From: Farysia itapuensis
Taxonomy: Eukaryota > Basidiomycota > Ustilaginomycetes > Ustilaginales > Ustilaginaceae
DNA length: 64,000 nt
NCBI GenBank assembly: GCA_023212645.1
Contig: JALBYC010000014.1
Coordinates: 124,001-188,000 of the forward strand
Direction of reading: 5' to 3'
The notes beneath the pieces are model-generated. The model was not told where the DNA came from. It made no database searches and was given only the letters and a program-made list of their open reading frames with translations. A program made the position numbers and the translations under genes. Positions 10,201-18,414 of this stretch are shown in pieces; the stretch's first letter is position 1, and each line of letters opens with the position of its first letter.

Positions 10201-11202
10201 CTCTCGCCCTTCGAAGCAGGGCAGCATAGCTGAAAAGGTACGCTCTAGGTCAGAGCGAGAGGCGATGTAGACTGGACGTATGTCGTCGGCAGCGGCGCTT
10301 GCTGCAGCCGAGGTGACGGAAGGCGCCACAGCCAGACTAGCAGAGGTCTTGATTGGTGCTGTGTCTTGATGCGCCGCCTGTCTTTGAGAATGTCGAGTGG
10401 GTGGATCGACCGCTGGAGGTTGATCAAGTGTAGCCGATGGAGAGGCAAGGACTTCGCGTAGGATAGCTTCAACTGTTTGCTTTCTCGTCCCACGCTTCTC
10501 GAGCTCTTTCTTCAGGTCTGCCTTGGCGGCCGGTGTAGCATTGCTGAACAGAGCGACTACGGTAGTTCTTGCTCCTTCTCTGACTGTGCCATCGGCGTCC
10601 GAGAGAAGATCGACGGTGATGGGCAAGAGTGGCTTGACGGGATATTTGTCGCAGTTCTGGCGGAAGACAGGCAAGAGCAGGACAGTCTGTTCCCTAATTC
10701 GAGGGGACTTGGCAGCAAGACCATTGTCACGAACCGTTCGCTCAAAGATGCCGAGAGGTGTTTCGGTGTCTTTGCCCTTGTTGGAAGTGGTCACATGTCC
10801 TGAGCTGATGGCATAGGCAGTGTTGCAGAGCTCTATGATCGCAGTTCGGGCAGATTCGCGAACACGCTCCTTTTGATCGCCCAGCTTGTCAATGACATGA
10901 ACAGCGACCGAATTGATCAGGGTACGGACGTTGTGATTGAGCACGGCGTGAGTCTCGGATCCATCGCCAGCGTATATGAGGGAGGCATAAGTGGCAACAA
11001 AGGCAAGGGCAGCATTGCCCAGAATATGATTTGACTGCTTGAGGGCAGTCTTGATAGCTGAAGTCACCGCATCGGCCTCAACGACGTAGCCAACAGTCTC
11101 GAGCTCAGACTGCAAAGTATGAAGGGCAGCCACTCGCTTGTCAATGTCAATGTTTGACTCGACTTTGGCGGCTAGTTCATAGACTGCGTCTGGGTCTGCC
11201 AT
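7267..11202 (-). CDS. STU1: CLASP/STU1-type microtubule-associated protein
   Basis: An uninterrupted ORF; starting at the ATG at 11202 gives 1311 aa. The frame extends 51 codons further upstream, but that extension is Cys/Ser-rich and looks like 5' UTR. Residues 1-250 are TOG-like HEAT repeats. A second TOG region at ~310-560 follows the CLASP_N pattern (SDLERTFSAMLPCFEGRESE then HNWLNREQSMIKIRGL). A Lys/Arg/Ala-rich helical stretch (~600-660) and a long Ser/Pro-rich basic region follow, typical for microtubule-lattice binding. A C-terminal helical domain closes the protein, as in CLASPs that bind kinetochore or plus-end partners. CLASPs promote microtubule rescue and spindle stability. The family call is strong; the exact start is less certain. 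Confidence 0.88.
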   Translation of the reverse strand: MADPDAVYELAAKVESNIDIDKRVAALHTLQSELETVGYVVEADAVTSAIKTALKQSNHILGNAALAFVATYASLIYAGDGSETHAVLNHNVRTLINSVAVHVIDKLGDQKERVRESARTAIIELCNTAYAISSGHVTTSNKGKDTETPLGIFERTVRDNGLAAKSPRIREQTVLLLPVFRQNCDKYPVKPLLPITVDLLSDADGTVREGARTTVVALFSNATPAAKADLKKELEKRGTRKQTVEAILREVLASPSATLDQPPAVDPPTRHSQRQAAHQDTAPIKTSASLAVAPSVTSAAASAAADDIRPVYIASRSDLERTFSAMLPCFEGRESEHNWLNREQSMIKIRGLIVSGAHRQFGESTFVGQIKIAQEGILKSVASLRTTLSMHAIHLVAELAVELGDHLAPCVEPFTMALTAMAGFTKKLIANATQETAAAIMVSVSMRPLFLQLIWQGYQDKNVATRAFAAEHLCTVLTHHAPHRKLSIEAHGGLDLVEKCLRKGASDSNPAARTNGRKAFWIFHQYWTDHANVILNSFDPATKKQVMATAPTHVDVEAVVEQKPKTSVPLRAKPGGASSAILQAKRAAALKASQERERQKAEEAAATHEARLAAAREAAIQAELQAEHHAAQQHRDRNYAEATTGHDDFGISTPVQKRAGSFMPSRHRSKVADPLAVVMSPEARRRIETAVATPLPNSPTEASESKARSVSYSASSMYESAVTSRNGGSARTRAVSSSSYSSQGSAASASAAPAQPISRPEFPSSDRAAKSDELDLADLSLNNVDDDDQDEGDVTQQPHTAPAGEEDDTVQLGAPEDASIDLMGMEFSSPFKLPAGASGAKGHALQKFKVDRDVSLNSTPQARPREETAPCTPKAVKGHTNGSSVGGTPGSATPGTAVKKSSGLPRPVSMINSPSTSPTGQFPRSISHRTLSNTSASSTHPPARSHPKAVSVTSSSDSPSDAASITSSSRHSTTSNSWISNKATRLEQTPPAALASSPVKSRPETWNYIQALSSGTADLRIFRKLAKLSSEFRVADSELIDNAQEIEDADDSARDSVLRRGPLSGRVGTGKHGLLAEEQDGFASGTLAWQHAGLFDSLFGAIKLYLVPSSNDAPAELQLSAQVLLHRLVENQYPLFPASGSEREMLDTLMVAIAHASQPDEPSTSGKASSAGVVTRKASLQASESVLACWAGKVDPVLGFDLLRSLLQVHQTSSPVLSSIVLRSGFSTLLVRLPAELVLEDFLPRLKEVLSNALTSTSADARLNATTLLKKLNDKLKADGIAASHDRIFDTLGLQDNQSLMDLLMYYFSKK

Positions 11203-11564
11203 GTTGACACTCTGGTGAAGCGCAAAGAGAGACGGGTATACACGCGATGATGAGCAGGAGACAAGGAATGAAATTCCGGTCGAGCGAAATCTGTGCGCCA
11301 AACAAAGTGTTGTTCTGCCGACGCGTCGCACTGTGAGTATGCTTTCGGGAGACACTCTGCTAGGTTAGTACAATGGCTCGTATCAGGCTGTTCATCTCAG
11401 CAATGTCAAGCAATGGCAAAGTTTCCTGTGTTGGTCGGTGTATCGCTGAGCCTGTATGGACTAGGACCAGGCTGGGTAGCATATATGCGTGTCGTGCCAC
11501 TGGCTGAGTCGCGTGCGGCGTACATTGCCTCCACCCACTGTGAGCCGACGTTGACATCTCAGCA
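11203..11564. promoter_or_regulatory. Divergent promoter region, CLASP / IMPACT-domain gene
   Basis: 362 nt between two opposed starts. It includes the probable CLASP 5' UTR. I see no clear TATA box and no repeats. Confidence 0.5.
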
Positions 11565-13424
11565 ATGCCCAAGAGAAAGCCAGCAGAACACGCTGAGCCA
11601 AGCTTGAGTAGCAAACGCAGCAGTCGTCGCAGCACAGCAAGCCCAATTGCACCTGACTACTCCCACAAGCCTCTCAATGCGAGCGGACTGAGCAACGAGG
11701 TGTATCCAGATCCCACACCCACGGCAGGAGAGAATATAGAAGATGACGACGATATCCTAGCGGCAGCCTTGGAACAAGAAAGACTCGAGCTGCTCCAACA
11801 GCAGGATGCATATGCTGCACAAGCCGATGTCGAACCACCTATAGACGACTACGCCGAAGAGGATTCGGACAATGATGCTGAAGCCAATGTTGACGAAGAC
11901 GAAAATAGCGAGGATGAGTGGCGACCACCAGACAAACAGGCCGTGCGGTCTTCACGAACATCACGTCACCAAAAGCCGAGCGTCGATGACGATGATCTGG
12001 AGGACGAAGATGAGGAGGACTATGACGACGACGATGATGAACTGATGCAGTCCCTGACCGGAAAGAAGACTGGCAAAGCAACTTCAAAGGAGAAAGGCAC
12101 AGGAACATTGAAGAACGGCTCTTCGCGGAGTAGAGGTGAAGAGACTCATGATCTCGACGAAGAAGATACTGAGTTTGACCGAGAAGCCGAGCGAGCTCAG
12201 GCAGAAGCGGAAGCTGCAGCTGCCTGGGCTGAAGTACGTAAACGTCAAAATCCGACGGTGACAGAGCAGTCATCGACGCCTGCCGTCGCACCTTCGCTCT
12301 CCTCATGGCTAGGCAAAGGTCCGTCTGCAGCCTCGTCAGTTGCCGAACTCGCCGCTGCTTTACCCATGCCGACAACATGTCCAGCTGCCCAGATCGTCGA
12401 TCGAAGCAGCCTCTTCGTAGGCTATGTCTACCCTTTGACCACCAATACTGGGGCTTATGTTGCCACTCTGCTCTCCCACCTTACACGTGTCGTGCACCCC
12501 ACAGTGCCTGTCAGCCTTTTGCCGCCTCAATTTGCAAATGCACCGCCCAACAAGCGGGGATCGTCTCATGACATGTACGCATACCGCGTCCTGCAGCTGA
12601 AACGTGGCAGAACTGGCGTCTCTGGACCGGACGACTTTTCTCTCCACGAGGAAAAGGAAGATGATGGCGAGCGCTGGGGCGGTGACCGAGTCCTCAAGGC
12701 TGCTCGGGAAGAAGGAGCCTCTGACGTTCTCGTCATCGTCAGTCGATGGTATGGTGGAGAACTGCTGGGTCCTGTGCGCTTCGAACACATTGAGAACGCA
12801 GCACGGGCCTCACTCCAGAAACACATCGCTGACGAAGAGATAGAGGAGTTCAGAGTGCGCATACAGTACCTAGACGCTCAGATCGACAGCGTCAAGAACG
12901 AGCTTTTAGATACAGAAGCTAGAAAAGAGCGAACGCCAGCCAAAGTTCATACATATCAAGACCTAGATCTGCAGAAGGGTCAGCGACTTTTGCTTGCCAG
13001 ACAAAAAGGCTTGGAAGCTGTCCAAGGAAGACTACACCTACACAGAGTGCAGAGTCAGAGCCAGGAGACGGTCCGGGAGGAGCCAACCACGACTGGAGAG
13101 GAAAGCATACCGACTCGTACGGCAACGACAACGCCACCAAACCATTTGCATGTAGCCGCATCTCAAGAATCTCGAGCTGATTCCGGTCATACTCAAGAAG
13201 AAACCACTGCACTATCAGCGATACGACCGACGAAGGATGGCCCGATCGGCGTCGTGCCTAAAGCGGACCCATTGAACCGCTCCGCAGACGCAAGCGCAGC
13301 ATCTCAAACCCTAACTGCACACGTTTCTGTCAAGAATGAAACATCGGATCTGAGTCCTGTTCTGCGTGATGGGTACGCGTCAGATGACGGCGAAGATCTC
13401 ACCGGATGGGATGACCTTTCGTAA
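11565..13424 (+). CDS. IMPACT/YIH1-domain (UPF0029) protein with long acidic N-terminus
   Basis: A single 619-aa ORF. Residues ~280-420 form an IMPACT (UPF0029) domain, recognisable from the YVYPLTT region and especially VIVSRWYGGELLGPVRFEHI at ~390-412. In YIH1/IMPACT this domain binds GCN1 and restrains GCN2 signalling, normally behind an N-terminal RWD domain. Here there is no RWD domain. The first 270 residues are low-complexity, strongly acidic (DDDDLEDEDEEDYDDDDDEL at ~145-165) and then Lys/Ala/Glu-rich. A coiled-coil-like segment (~420-490) and a disordered tail follow. It may be a paralogue with a different role rather than the YIH1 orthologue. Confidence 0.8.
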   Translation: MPKRKPAEHAEPSLSSKRSSRRSTASPIAPDYSHKPLNASGLSNEVYPDPTPTAGENIEDDDDILAAALEQERLELLQQQDAYAAQADVEPPIDDYAEEDSDNDAEANVDEDENSEDEWRPPDKQAVRSSRTSRHQKPSVDDDDLEDEDEEDYDDDDDELMQSLTGKKTGKATSKEKGTGTLKNGSSRSRGEETHDLDEEDTEFDREAERAQAEAEAAAAWAEVRKRQNPTVTEQSSTPAVAPSLSSWLGKGPSAASSVAELAAALPMPTTCPAAQIVDRSSLFVGYVYPLTTNTGAYVATLLSHLTRVVHPTVPVSLLPPQFANAPPNKRGSSHDMYAYRVLQLKRGRTGVSGPDDFSLHEEKEDDGERWGGDRVLKAAREEGASDVLVIVSRWYGGELLGPVRFEHIENAARASLQKHIADEEIEEFRVRIQYLDAQIDSVKNELLDTEARKERTPAKVHTYQDLDLQKGQRLLLARQKGLEAVQGRLHLHRVQSQSQETVREEPTTTGEESIPTRTATTTPPNHLHVAASQESRADSGHTQEETTALSAIRPTKDGPIGVVPKADPLNRSADASAASQTLTAHVSVKNETSDLSPVLRDGYASDDGEDLTGWDDLS

Positions 13425-13530
13425 ATACCCCAGAGATCACGAGCAACACTCATTAGTACACTCAACACTATGCGCAATCACAATGATGCTGGTGTCTGTT
13501 TTGCTGAAATTCAATGTGATTGCAATAGCG

Positions 13531-14889
13531 CTACGAGAAGTAGAATTGGTCGTTCTTCTTCTTGGCCTGTACTTCTTGGATTCCGCCATGGAAGTGTTCG
13601 TGGTCAAGCACTGTAGCACCCTCTCTGAGCGCGATCATCCCTGCTTCAACGCAAACTGCCTTGAGCTGAGCGCCGTTCATCTCGTCGGTTGATCGTGCAA
13701 GTTCCTCGAAGTTTACGTTGGCACCGACAGCCATCTTTCGCGAGTGGATCTCCATGATTCGGGCCCTGGCTTCCTCGTTTGGCAATGGAAATTCAATCTT
13801 TCGGTCCAGTCGGCCTGAACGCAATAACGCTGGGTCGAGAATATCAATTCGATTCGTAGCTGCAATCACTTTGATCCGCTCATCCGAACTGAATCCGTCG
13901 AGCTGATTCAAGAGCTCCAGCATGGTCCGTTGCACTTCTCGATCGCCGCTCTTGTCAGAGTCAAATCGCTTGGTTCCAATTGCGTCCAGCTCGTCGATGA
14001 AGATAATCGCTGGCGCCTTCTCTTTGGCCAACTCGAAGGCATCTCGCACTAGTTTGGCGCCATCGCCAATAAACATCTGCACAAGACTTGGGCCTGCCAG
14101 TTTGAGGTAGCATGCATTCGTTTGCGCAGCACACGCTCTCGCTAGCAGAGTCTTTCCTGTTCCGGGTGGGCCGTACATGAGAGCTCCTTTGGGGGGACGA
14201 ATGCCCAGGTTCTTAAACTTCTGCTCTTGCTGCATTGGAAGAACAATGGCCTCCACAAGCTCTTCAATCTGCTTGTCCAGACCGCCGATATCTGTATATG
14301 TCTCCGTAGGACGTTCGTCGACCTCCATTGCTTTCACTCTTGAGTCGTACTCGGCGGGAAGCTTGTCGAGTACAAGATAACTGTCCTTATTGACACCGAT
14401 CAAGTCTCCAGGTCGCAGCTCTTCCGCGGGCACAAGGCCTATCAGGGGCAAGAAAATGGTCTGACGAGTAGAAGTCTTGATGACGGCACATTTGCCTTTG
14501 CGGCGCGAATCGAGGTCAACGTTAGCGCCCTCTTCGGCGTCTTCGTCGATGTCAGGGTCAATGTCGAGAATTTCCACGACATTTCCCACTAAGAAAGGAA
14601 GCATCTTATTCTGTTTGATCTTATCGGCATTGTCTTTGATTTGTTCGCGCTTGGAGGACTGCTCGTGCATAAGCCGCATGTGCTCGGAACGCATGACCTT
14701 CACATCGTTCTCGAGCAACCGAGTTCGAGTCTGAATCTCGTCGATGGACGATTCTAGAATCTCTGACGGCAAGCTTGGCTCTGTTGGCTCCACAGCAGTC
14801 ATGTTTGTGTCGCCGTCGGATGAGGGTCCGGCGACTGGTGCATCAGACGGTGGCGCGCTACCATCGCTTGCAGGTTGAGGATTCGACAT
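13531..14889 (-). CDS. RPT5: 26S proteasome regulatory ATPase subunit RPT5
   Basis: An intronless ORF of 452 aa. An N-terminal coiled coil (~50-95), an OB-fold (~97-180) and an AAA+ domain follow in order. Walker A GPPGTGKT is at 240-247, Walker [12 protein letters not shown] at ~295-305, and the second-region arginines are in the [19 protein letters not shown] block. The subunit identity comes from the [20 protein letters not shown] region and the pre-AAA sequence. RPT5 is one of six ATPases in the proteasome base and normally inserts a C-terminal HbYX tail into the 20S ring. Here the protein ends FYFS, so the last three residues are Tyr-Phe-Ser rather than Hb-Tyr-X. It is convergent with the IMPACT-domain gene. 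Confidence 0.95.
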   Translation of the reverse strand: MSNPQPASDGSAPPSDAPVAGPSSDGDTNMTAVEPTEPSLPSEILESSIDEIQTRTRLLENDVKVMRSEHMRLMHEQSSKREQIKDNADKIKQNKMLPFLVGNVVEILDIDPDIDEDAEEGANVDLDSRRKGKCAVIKTSTRQTIFLPLIGLVPAEELRPGDLIGVNKDSYLVLDKLPAEYDSRVKAMEVDERPTETYTDIGGLDKQIEELVEAIVLPMQQEQKFKNLGIRPPKGALMYGPPGTGKTLLARACAAQTNACYLKLAGPSLVQMFIGDGAKLVRDAFELAKEKAPAIIFIDELDAIGTKRFDSDKSGDREVQRTMLELLNQLDGFSSDERIKVIAATNRIDILDPALLRSGRLDRKIEFPLPNEEARARIMEIHSRKMAVGANVNFEELARSTDEMNGAQLKAVCVEAGMIALREGATVLDHEHFHGGIQEVQAKKKNDQFYFS

Positions 14890-15432
14890 CCTTGCTGACT
14901 AAAAGCAGAGAGCTATTGGTGTTGCTGATAACCGTTGACTCCAGTACTTTGACTGAATGTTTACAGGGTTCTGCTGTGTGGAAAGGTGCTGGTGGTTGTA
15001 ACAGACGACGTGAGTAACACTCACACCCGAAAGTGGAGTCAATGTTCAGACGTTCAGAGCCGATCACACCGCTCGCGCGTCCCTAGCTCGCGCTTGATTT
15101 CCGGCCGACATACGCCATGCTCAAAATCAAAAACCATGACTCCTTGTCTAACACCACAATGCATGATCTTCATATCTTCAGATCACGGATCTTCATGTCT
15201 TCATATCTTTGTATCTTCGCTCTTCGATCTTCGCGATCTTCGAGTCTTCGAGCATATCGAATGTCGCGAGTATCACGAGTCTTCACGACCGTATAGGATC
15301 ATATAGACCCTTACTTTCACCACCTTTACGACTTGCATACCTCTATAACACCTTGTACAAAGAGTATCAACGCTTTCAGGTATTAGAAGGATTGAAAGCA
15401 AGTGCGCTGACGTGAGATTGATTCGGACTTCG
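14890..15432. other. Intergenic region upstream of RPT5 and downstream of CSN1
   Basis: 543 nt holding the RPT5 promoter (minus strand) and the CSN1 3' UTR. Its main feature is the TCTTC-rich array listed separately. No coding ORF is supported. Confidence 0.5.
15165..15290. repeat. Degenerate TCTTC array (GAAGA on minus strand)
   Basis: About eleven copies of a degenerate RTCTTC/CTCTTC unit lie within ~125 nt, at irregular 6-15 nt spacing. On the transcribed (minus) strand this reads as a GAAGAT-rich stretch, between the CSN1 stop and the RPT5 start. It is too degenerate for a simple microsatellite. It may be part of the RPT5 promoter or the CSN1 3' UTR. Confidence 0.7.
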
Positions 15433-17040
15433 TCAAGCATCAGGTCTAGAGGCCTTAGACACGAGACCGTTCTCTACCAGCTTCATTCGCAGCAGCAATC
15501 GTTTGCTCTCCTTGATCCTGCTCTCACCTAACGTGAGAGCGGTCTGAAACAGGTCTTGACGCGGATCCTTGGTCTGATGTTCCAGAATCATATCAGACCA
15601 GTTAATTCTGGCGTCCTGAGTCGCGCCGGTCTTGTCCGTTGATACTCTGAAATCGCCGCGACGAATGCAATCCACCAGCTCGTTTGCCATTGTCGCTTCG
15701 TCCCATCCGAAGGCGCCGGCCATCCTCGCAATGCTGATTCGGTCGAAGGGCGAAAAGAATTGCCTTAAAGCACGATGAGACAATGCTTCACGAAGATTGA
15801 ATACATGTGTCTGGAGGTACACGTCCAAAGCGTAACGAGTTTGGTTCTGGTCAAGAATCTTACCCACTCGCTCAAATTGAGCCGAGGAAAAGGCCTCCAA
15901 GAGCTCTTTTGCATGTGGCTCGTACTCTAAGAACGCACGGAAATTGGCGTTGTCCAGGACCTGCGCTTTGAGAGTCGAACGATCCATGGTAGCTAGACTG
16001 CAGAGTGCTACATAGATAGCGACGTCAGATGGCGACATGATTTCGCCGAACGAGGTAGCATGTTCATGGTCCAGCTGCACAAAGCAGCGAGCAGCTAATT
16101 CGTACCGATACTGACCGAGGTAAGCTAGCGCATTAGCCGCCTTAAGTTTGGCGCCAGTCTCACCGACGAGTTTTTTGGACGCGTTCTGCCTAGCATTGTC
16201 GCCGGCACGGGCTGCACCAGAATTTGACTGGGTTTGCGCAGATGAGCTCCCGCCAGCGCGGAACAGAGCGCCGATTGCATCCCCGCCAGGCGTGTTTCCC
16301 CCTTTACTTGGTGGCACGATACCCGAAGCGCCCAACGATTTTCGTGCACCTGCGGGTCCCGACGGCACATAAGATTCCAAGACGCCTTCGGCTTTGCTGA
16401 CAAACGTCTGTACGCTTACCCACTTCTCGAGTCGTAAAGACACCTCGATGACGTTGAGACACATTTCAACGACGTGTTCTGTGGTAGAGCAGTAGTCCCT
16501 CGTCTTGTTGTAGGCCTTGAGTGCTTCGTGCAAGTCTCCTGCTCCCTTGAAATGGTCCCCAAGGTCTCGATAAGCCATACGAATAGATTCTTTGATGAGG
16601 TTGTTCTGGTAATTTCGCATCTCTAGCTCAAGCTTCTCGCGTTCTGCCGCATTGCGGGTGTCTGTGGATTGTATCCATGCCGAATCAGCTTCAAGTCGGT
16701 CAGCTGCGGGTATCAGTGATCCAGCAGAATCCGTGTTACGAATGATCAGCAGCGACTGGTATTCTGCAGTATTGCTGGTCGTCTCCTTGACGAGATTCAG
16801 AGCCGCCGTCGAACATGGAATGCGAAGCTCCGGGCAGTGTTTTGCGAGGCGGGTCAGGCGGTGGAGCCTAGTCAAGCCTTTGTACGGAGCGCTGTGATAC
16901 ACATGGAGCCTTTTAGTGGGCTGGTCAGCAAGAGGCGCAGCCCGGCTTACTCACATATATGTCTCCCAGTCAAAGGGGTCTTGCGCGGCCAAAAGAGACT
17001 GACCAGCCACTGCCGGTCCAGCAGCGTTCGCCGGCGACAT
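15433..17040 (-). CDS. CSN1: COP9 signalosome subunit 1 (PCI domain)
   Basis: Two minus-strand exons (16955-17040 and 15433-16891; intron 16892-16954, GTGAGT donor) encode 514 aa. The splice restores the family sequence WETYIAPYKGLTRLHRL, which neither exon frame gives alone. RMAYRDLGDHFKGAGDLHEA and KAYNKTRDYC are the TPR-like helical region of CSN1/RPN7-type subunits. A PCI domain lies at ~300-460 with SPFDRISIARMAGAFG and the winged-helix segment after it. A Gly/Ser/Asn-rich insertion (~205-265) separates the two halves. CSN1 is a scaffold of the deneddylase acting on cullin-RING ligases. It is divergent from the exosome gene. Confidence 0.93.
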
Positions 17041-17347
17041 CGCGGACCAAGGCGGTGCGTACTGGCAGTGATAGCTTCTGCTGTGAATGTGACACGCAAT
17101 CGTCTGAGCTGCGTTGGAGCCGAGTGGAGGCTGGCTTGCCTGGACGTCGCTAGGCGCTAGACTTCGACTTGAGAATTTGTGATAAAGAATTCGAGAACTC
17201 ACTATCATGAAAGTCGATTACAACGTTGCACAATCCCTTTACCCAGGCCCCCAGGGCCCAGAACTTTCATTTCTTGGCTTTTGGCCTCGTCCTGTGGAAC
17301 ATTCACCTCCTGTTCAAAGCTCTGTTCTGCTCGGCGTGGTCAGGAGA
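17041..17347. promoter_or_regulatory. Divergent promoter region, CSN1 / MTR3-like gene
   Basis: 307 nt between opposed starts. The plus-strand frame is open from 17207, but its residues before 17348 do not resemble exosome proteins and are taken as 5' UTR. No clear core promoter element was recognised. Confidence 0.45.
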
Positions 17348-18238
17348 ATGTCGACATATGATCGCAGAAGGGTCAATGGACCAACAAGCTATCCACAGAT
17401 CTACGATGCGCCCGCGACAAGCTCCTTCGCAGCTGCTTCACCAAGGGCGAGACCAGACGGAAGATCGTTCGCGCAGCTCAGACCCATCTTCTTGCAGACG
17501 AACTTAGTTCCTTCGGCTTCAGGAAGCTCCTATATTGAGATCGGAGATCTCAAGCTTGCATGCTCCGTCTTTGGTCCTAGGCAGATCAAAGGCCGACAGT
17601 ACAGCGGTAAGGCCGAGCTCAACGTTGAGTTCAAATTCGCTCCCTTTTCCAGCAAGAAGCGCAGGAAGCCAGGAAAGACTACGGAAAGCGCCCATCTTTC
17701 AGCACTCCTGTATCAATCGCTGCTGCCGTCCTTACGACTGGACTTACTTCCGAAAGCGTCGCTTGACATCCATATCATGGTCCTGCAGACGGACGGACTA
17801 GACGATTCATGCGTTGCCGCTGCGTGTATAGCAGCGACTACGGCACTTGCAAGCGCAGGCATCGAGATGTATGGCCTCGTCGTGGGCAGTGTTGGCCTCG
17901 TGTCCACCAAAAGCAGTGACAAAGACAGTCTGATGCTGGATCCAAGTTCTGGCGACTTGGCCACAGTAACAGGACTAAGGACAGCAACAAGAATTCTCAT
18001 GTGTGGGATGCCTGCACTAGCCAGCGTGACTTGCCTGAATGTCTCGACAGGCTCTGATCAAGTAGCTCTCTCCACGGACTCGACCTCAATAGCTGCAGGT
18101 ATGCAGGCTTCTGACCTGGATAAAGCCCTCGACAAGCTTAACACTAGTCTCATAGATATACATCAAGTCGTCACCGTCGCCCTTGCCGAGGATTTTGCTC
18201 GTAGAAGGGCTGTTGCCGACAACGGCGAGGCGCAATAG
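17348..18238 (+). CDS. MTR3: Exosome RNase PH-like ring subunit, MTR3 type
   Basis: The ATG at 17348 gives 296 aa; a longer in-frame start at 17207 adds 47 residues unlike the family. The RNase PH fold is clear: RPDGRSF then RPIFLQTNLVPSASGSSYIE, GDLKLACSVFGPR, and LNVEFKFAPFSS. These match the MTR3/EXOSC6 class better than RRP41 or RRP46, although the assignment within the RNase PH ring is moderate. The catalytic phosphate-binding residues of bacterial RNase PH are not kept, as expected for a structural ring subunit. The exosome ring threads RNA to RRP44 or RRP6 for 3'-5' processing in nucleus and cytoplasm. Confidence 0.82.
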   Translation: MSTYDRRRVNGPTSYPQIYDAPATSSFAAASPRARPDGRSFAQLRPIFLQTNLVPSASGSSYIEIGDLKLACSVFGPRQIKGRQYSGKAELNVEFKFAPFSSKKRRKPGKTTESAHLSALLYQSLLPSLRLDLLPKASLDIHIMVLQTDGLDDSCVAAACIAATTALASAGIEMYGLVVGSVGLVSTKSSDKDSLMLDPSSGDLATVTGLRTATRILMCGMPALASVTCLNVSTGSDQVALSTDSTSIAAGMQASDLDKALDKLNTSLIDIHQVVTVALAEDFARRRAVADNGEAQ

Positions 18239-18414
18239 ACAAACTGCCCAACCTGCTTGACCTTACTCATTTATTTGAGACGCCCCACAAATGGCGATAG
18301 TGTGTGATAGGAAGAGTAGATTGCGGTGAGAGACGATGCTGAGAGACTATGCAGAGAACATGTAGGTAGTGAGTCGGAACGTAGAATGTATGTAAATGGA
18401 TGAAAGGGGGCAGC

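Noticed and set aside
17207..17347. Longer start for the MTR3-like protein
   Set aside because: The extra 47 residues precede the conserved RNase PH start and look untranslated.
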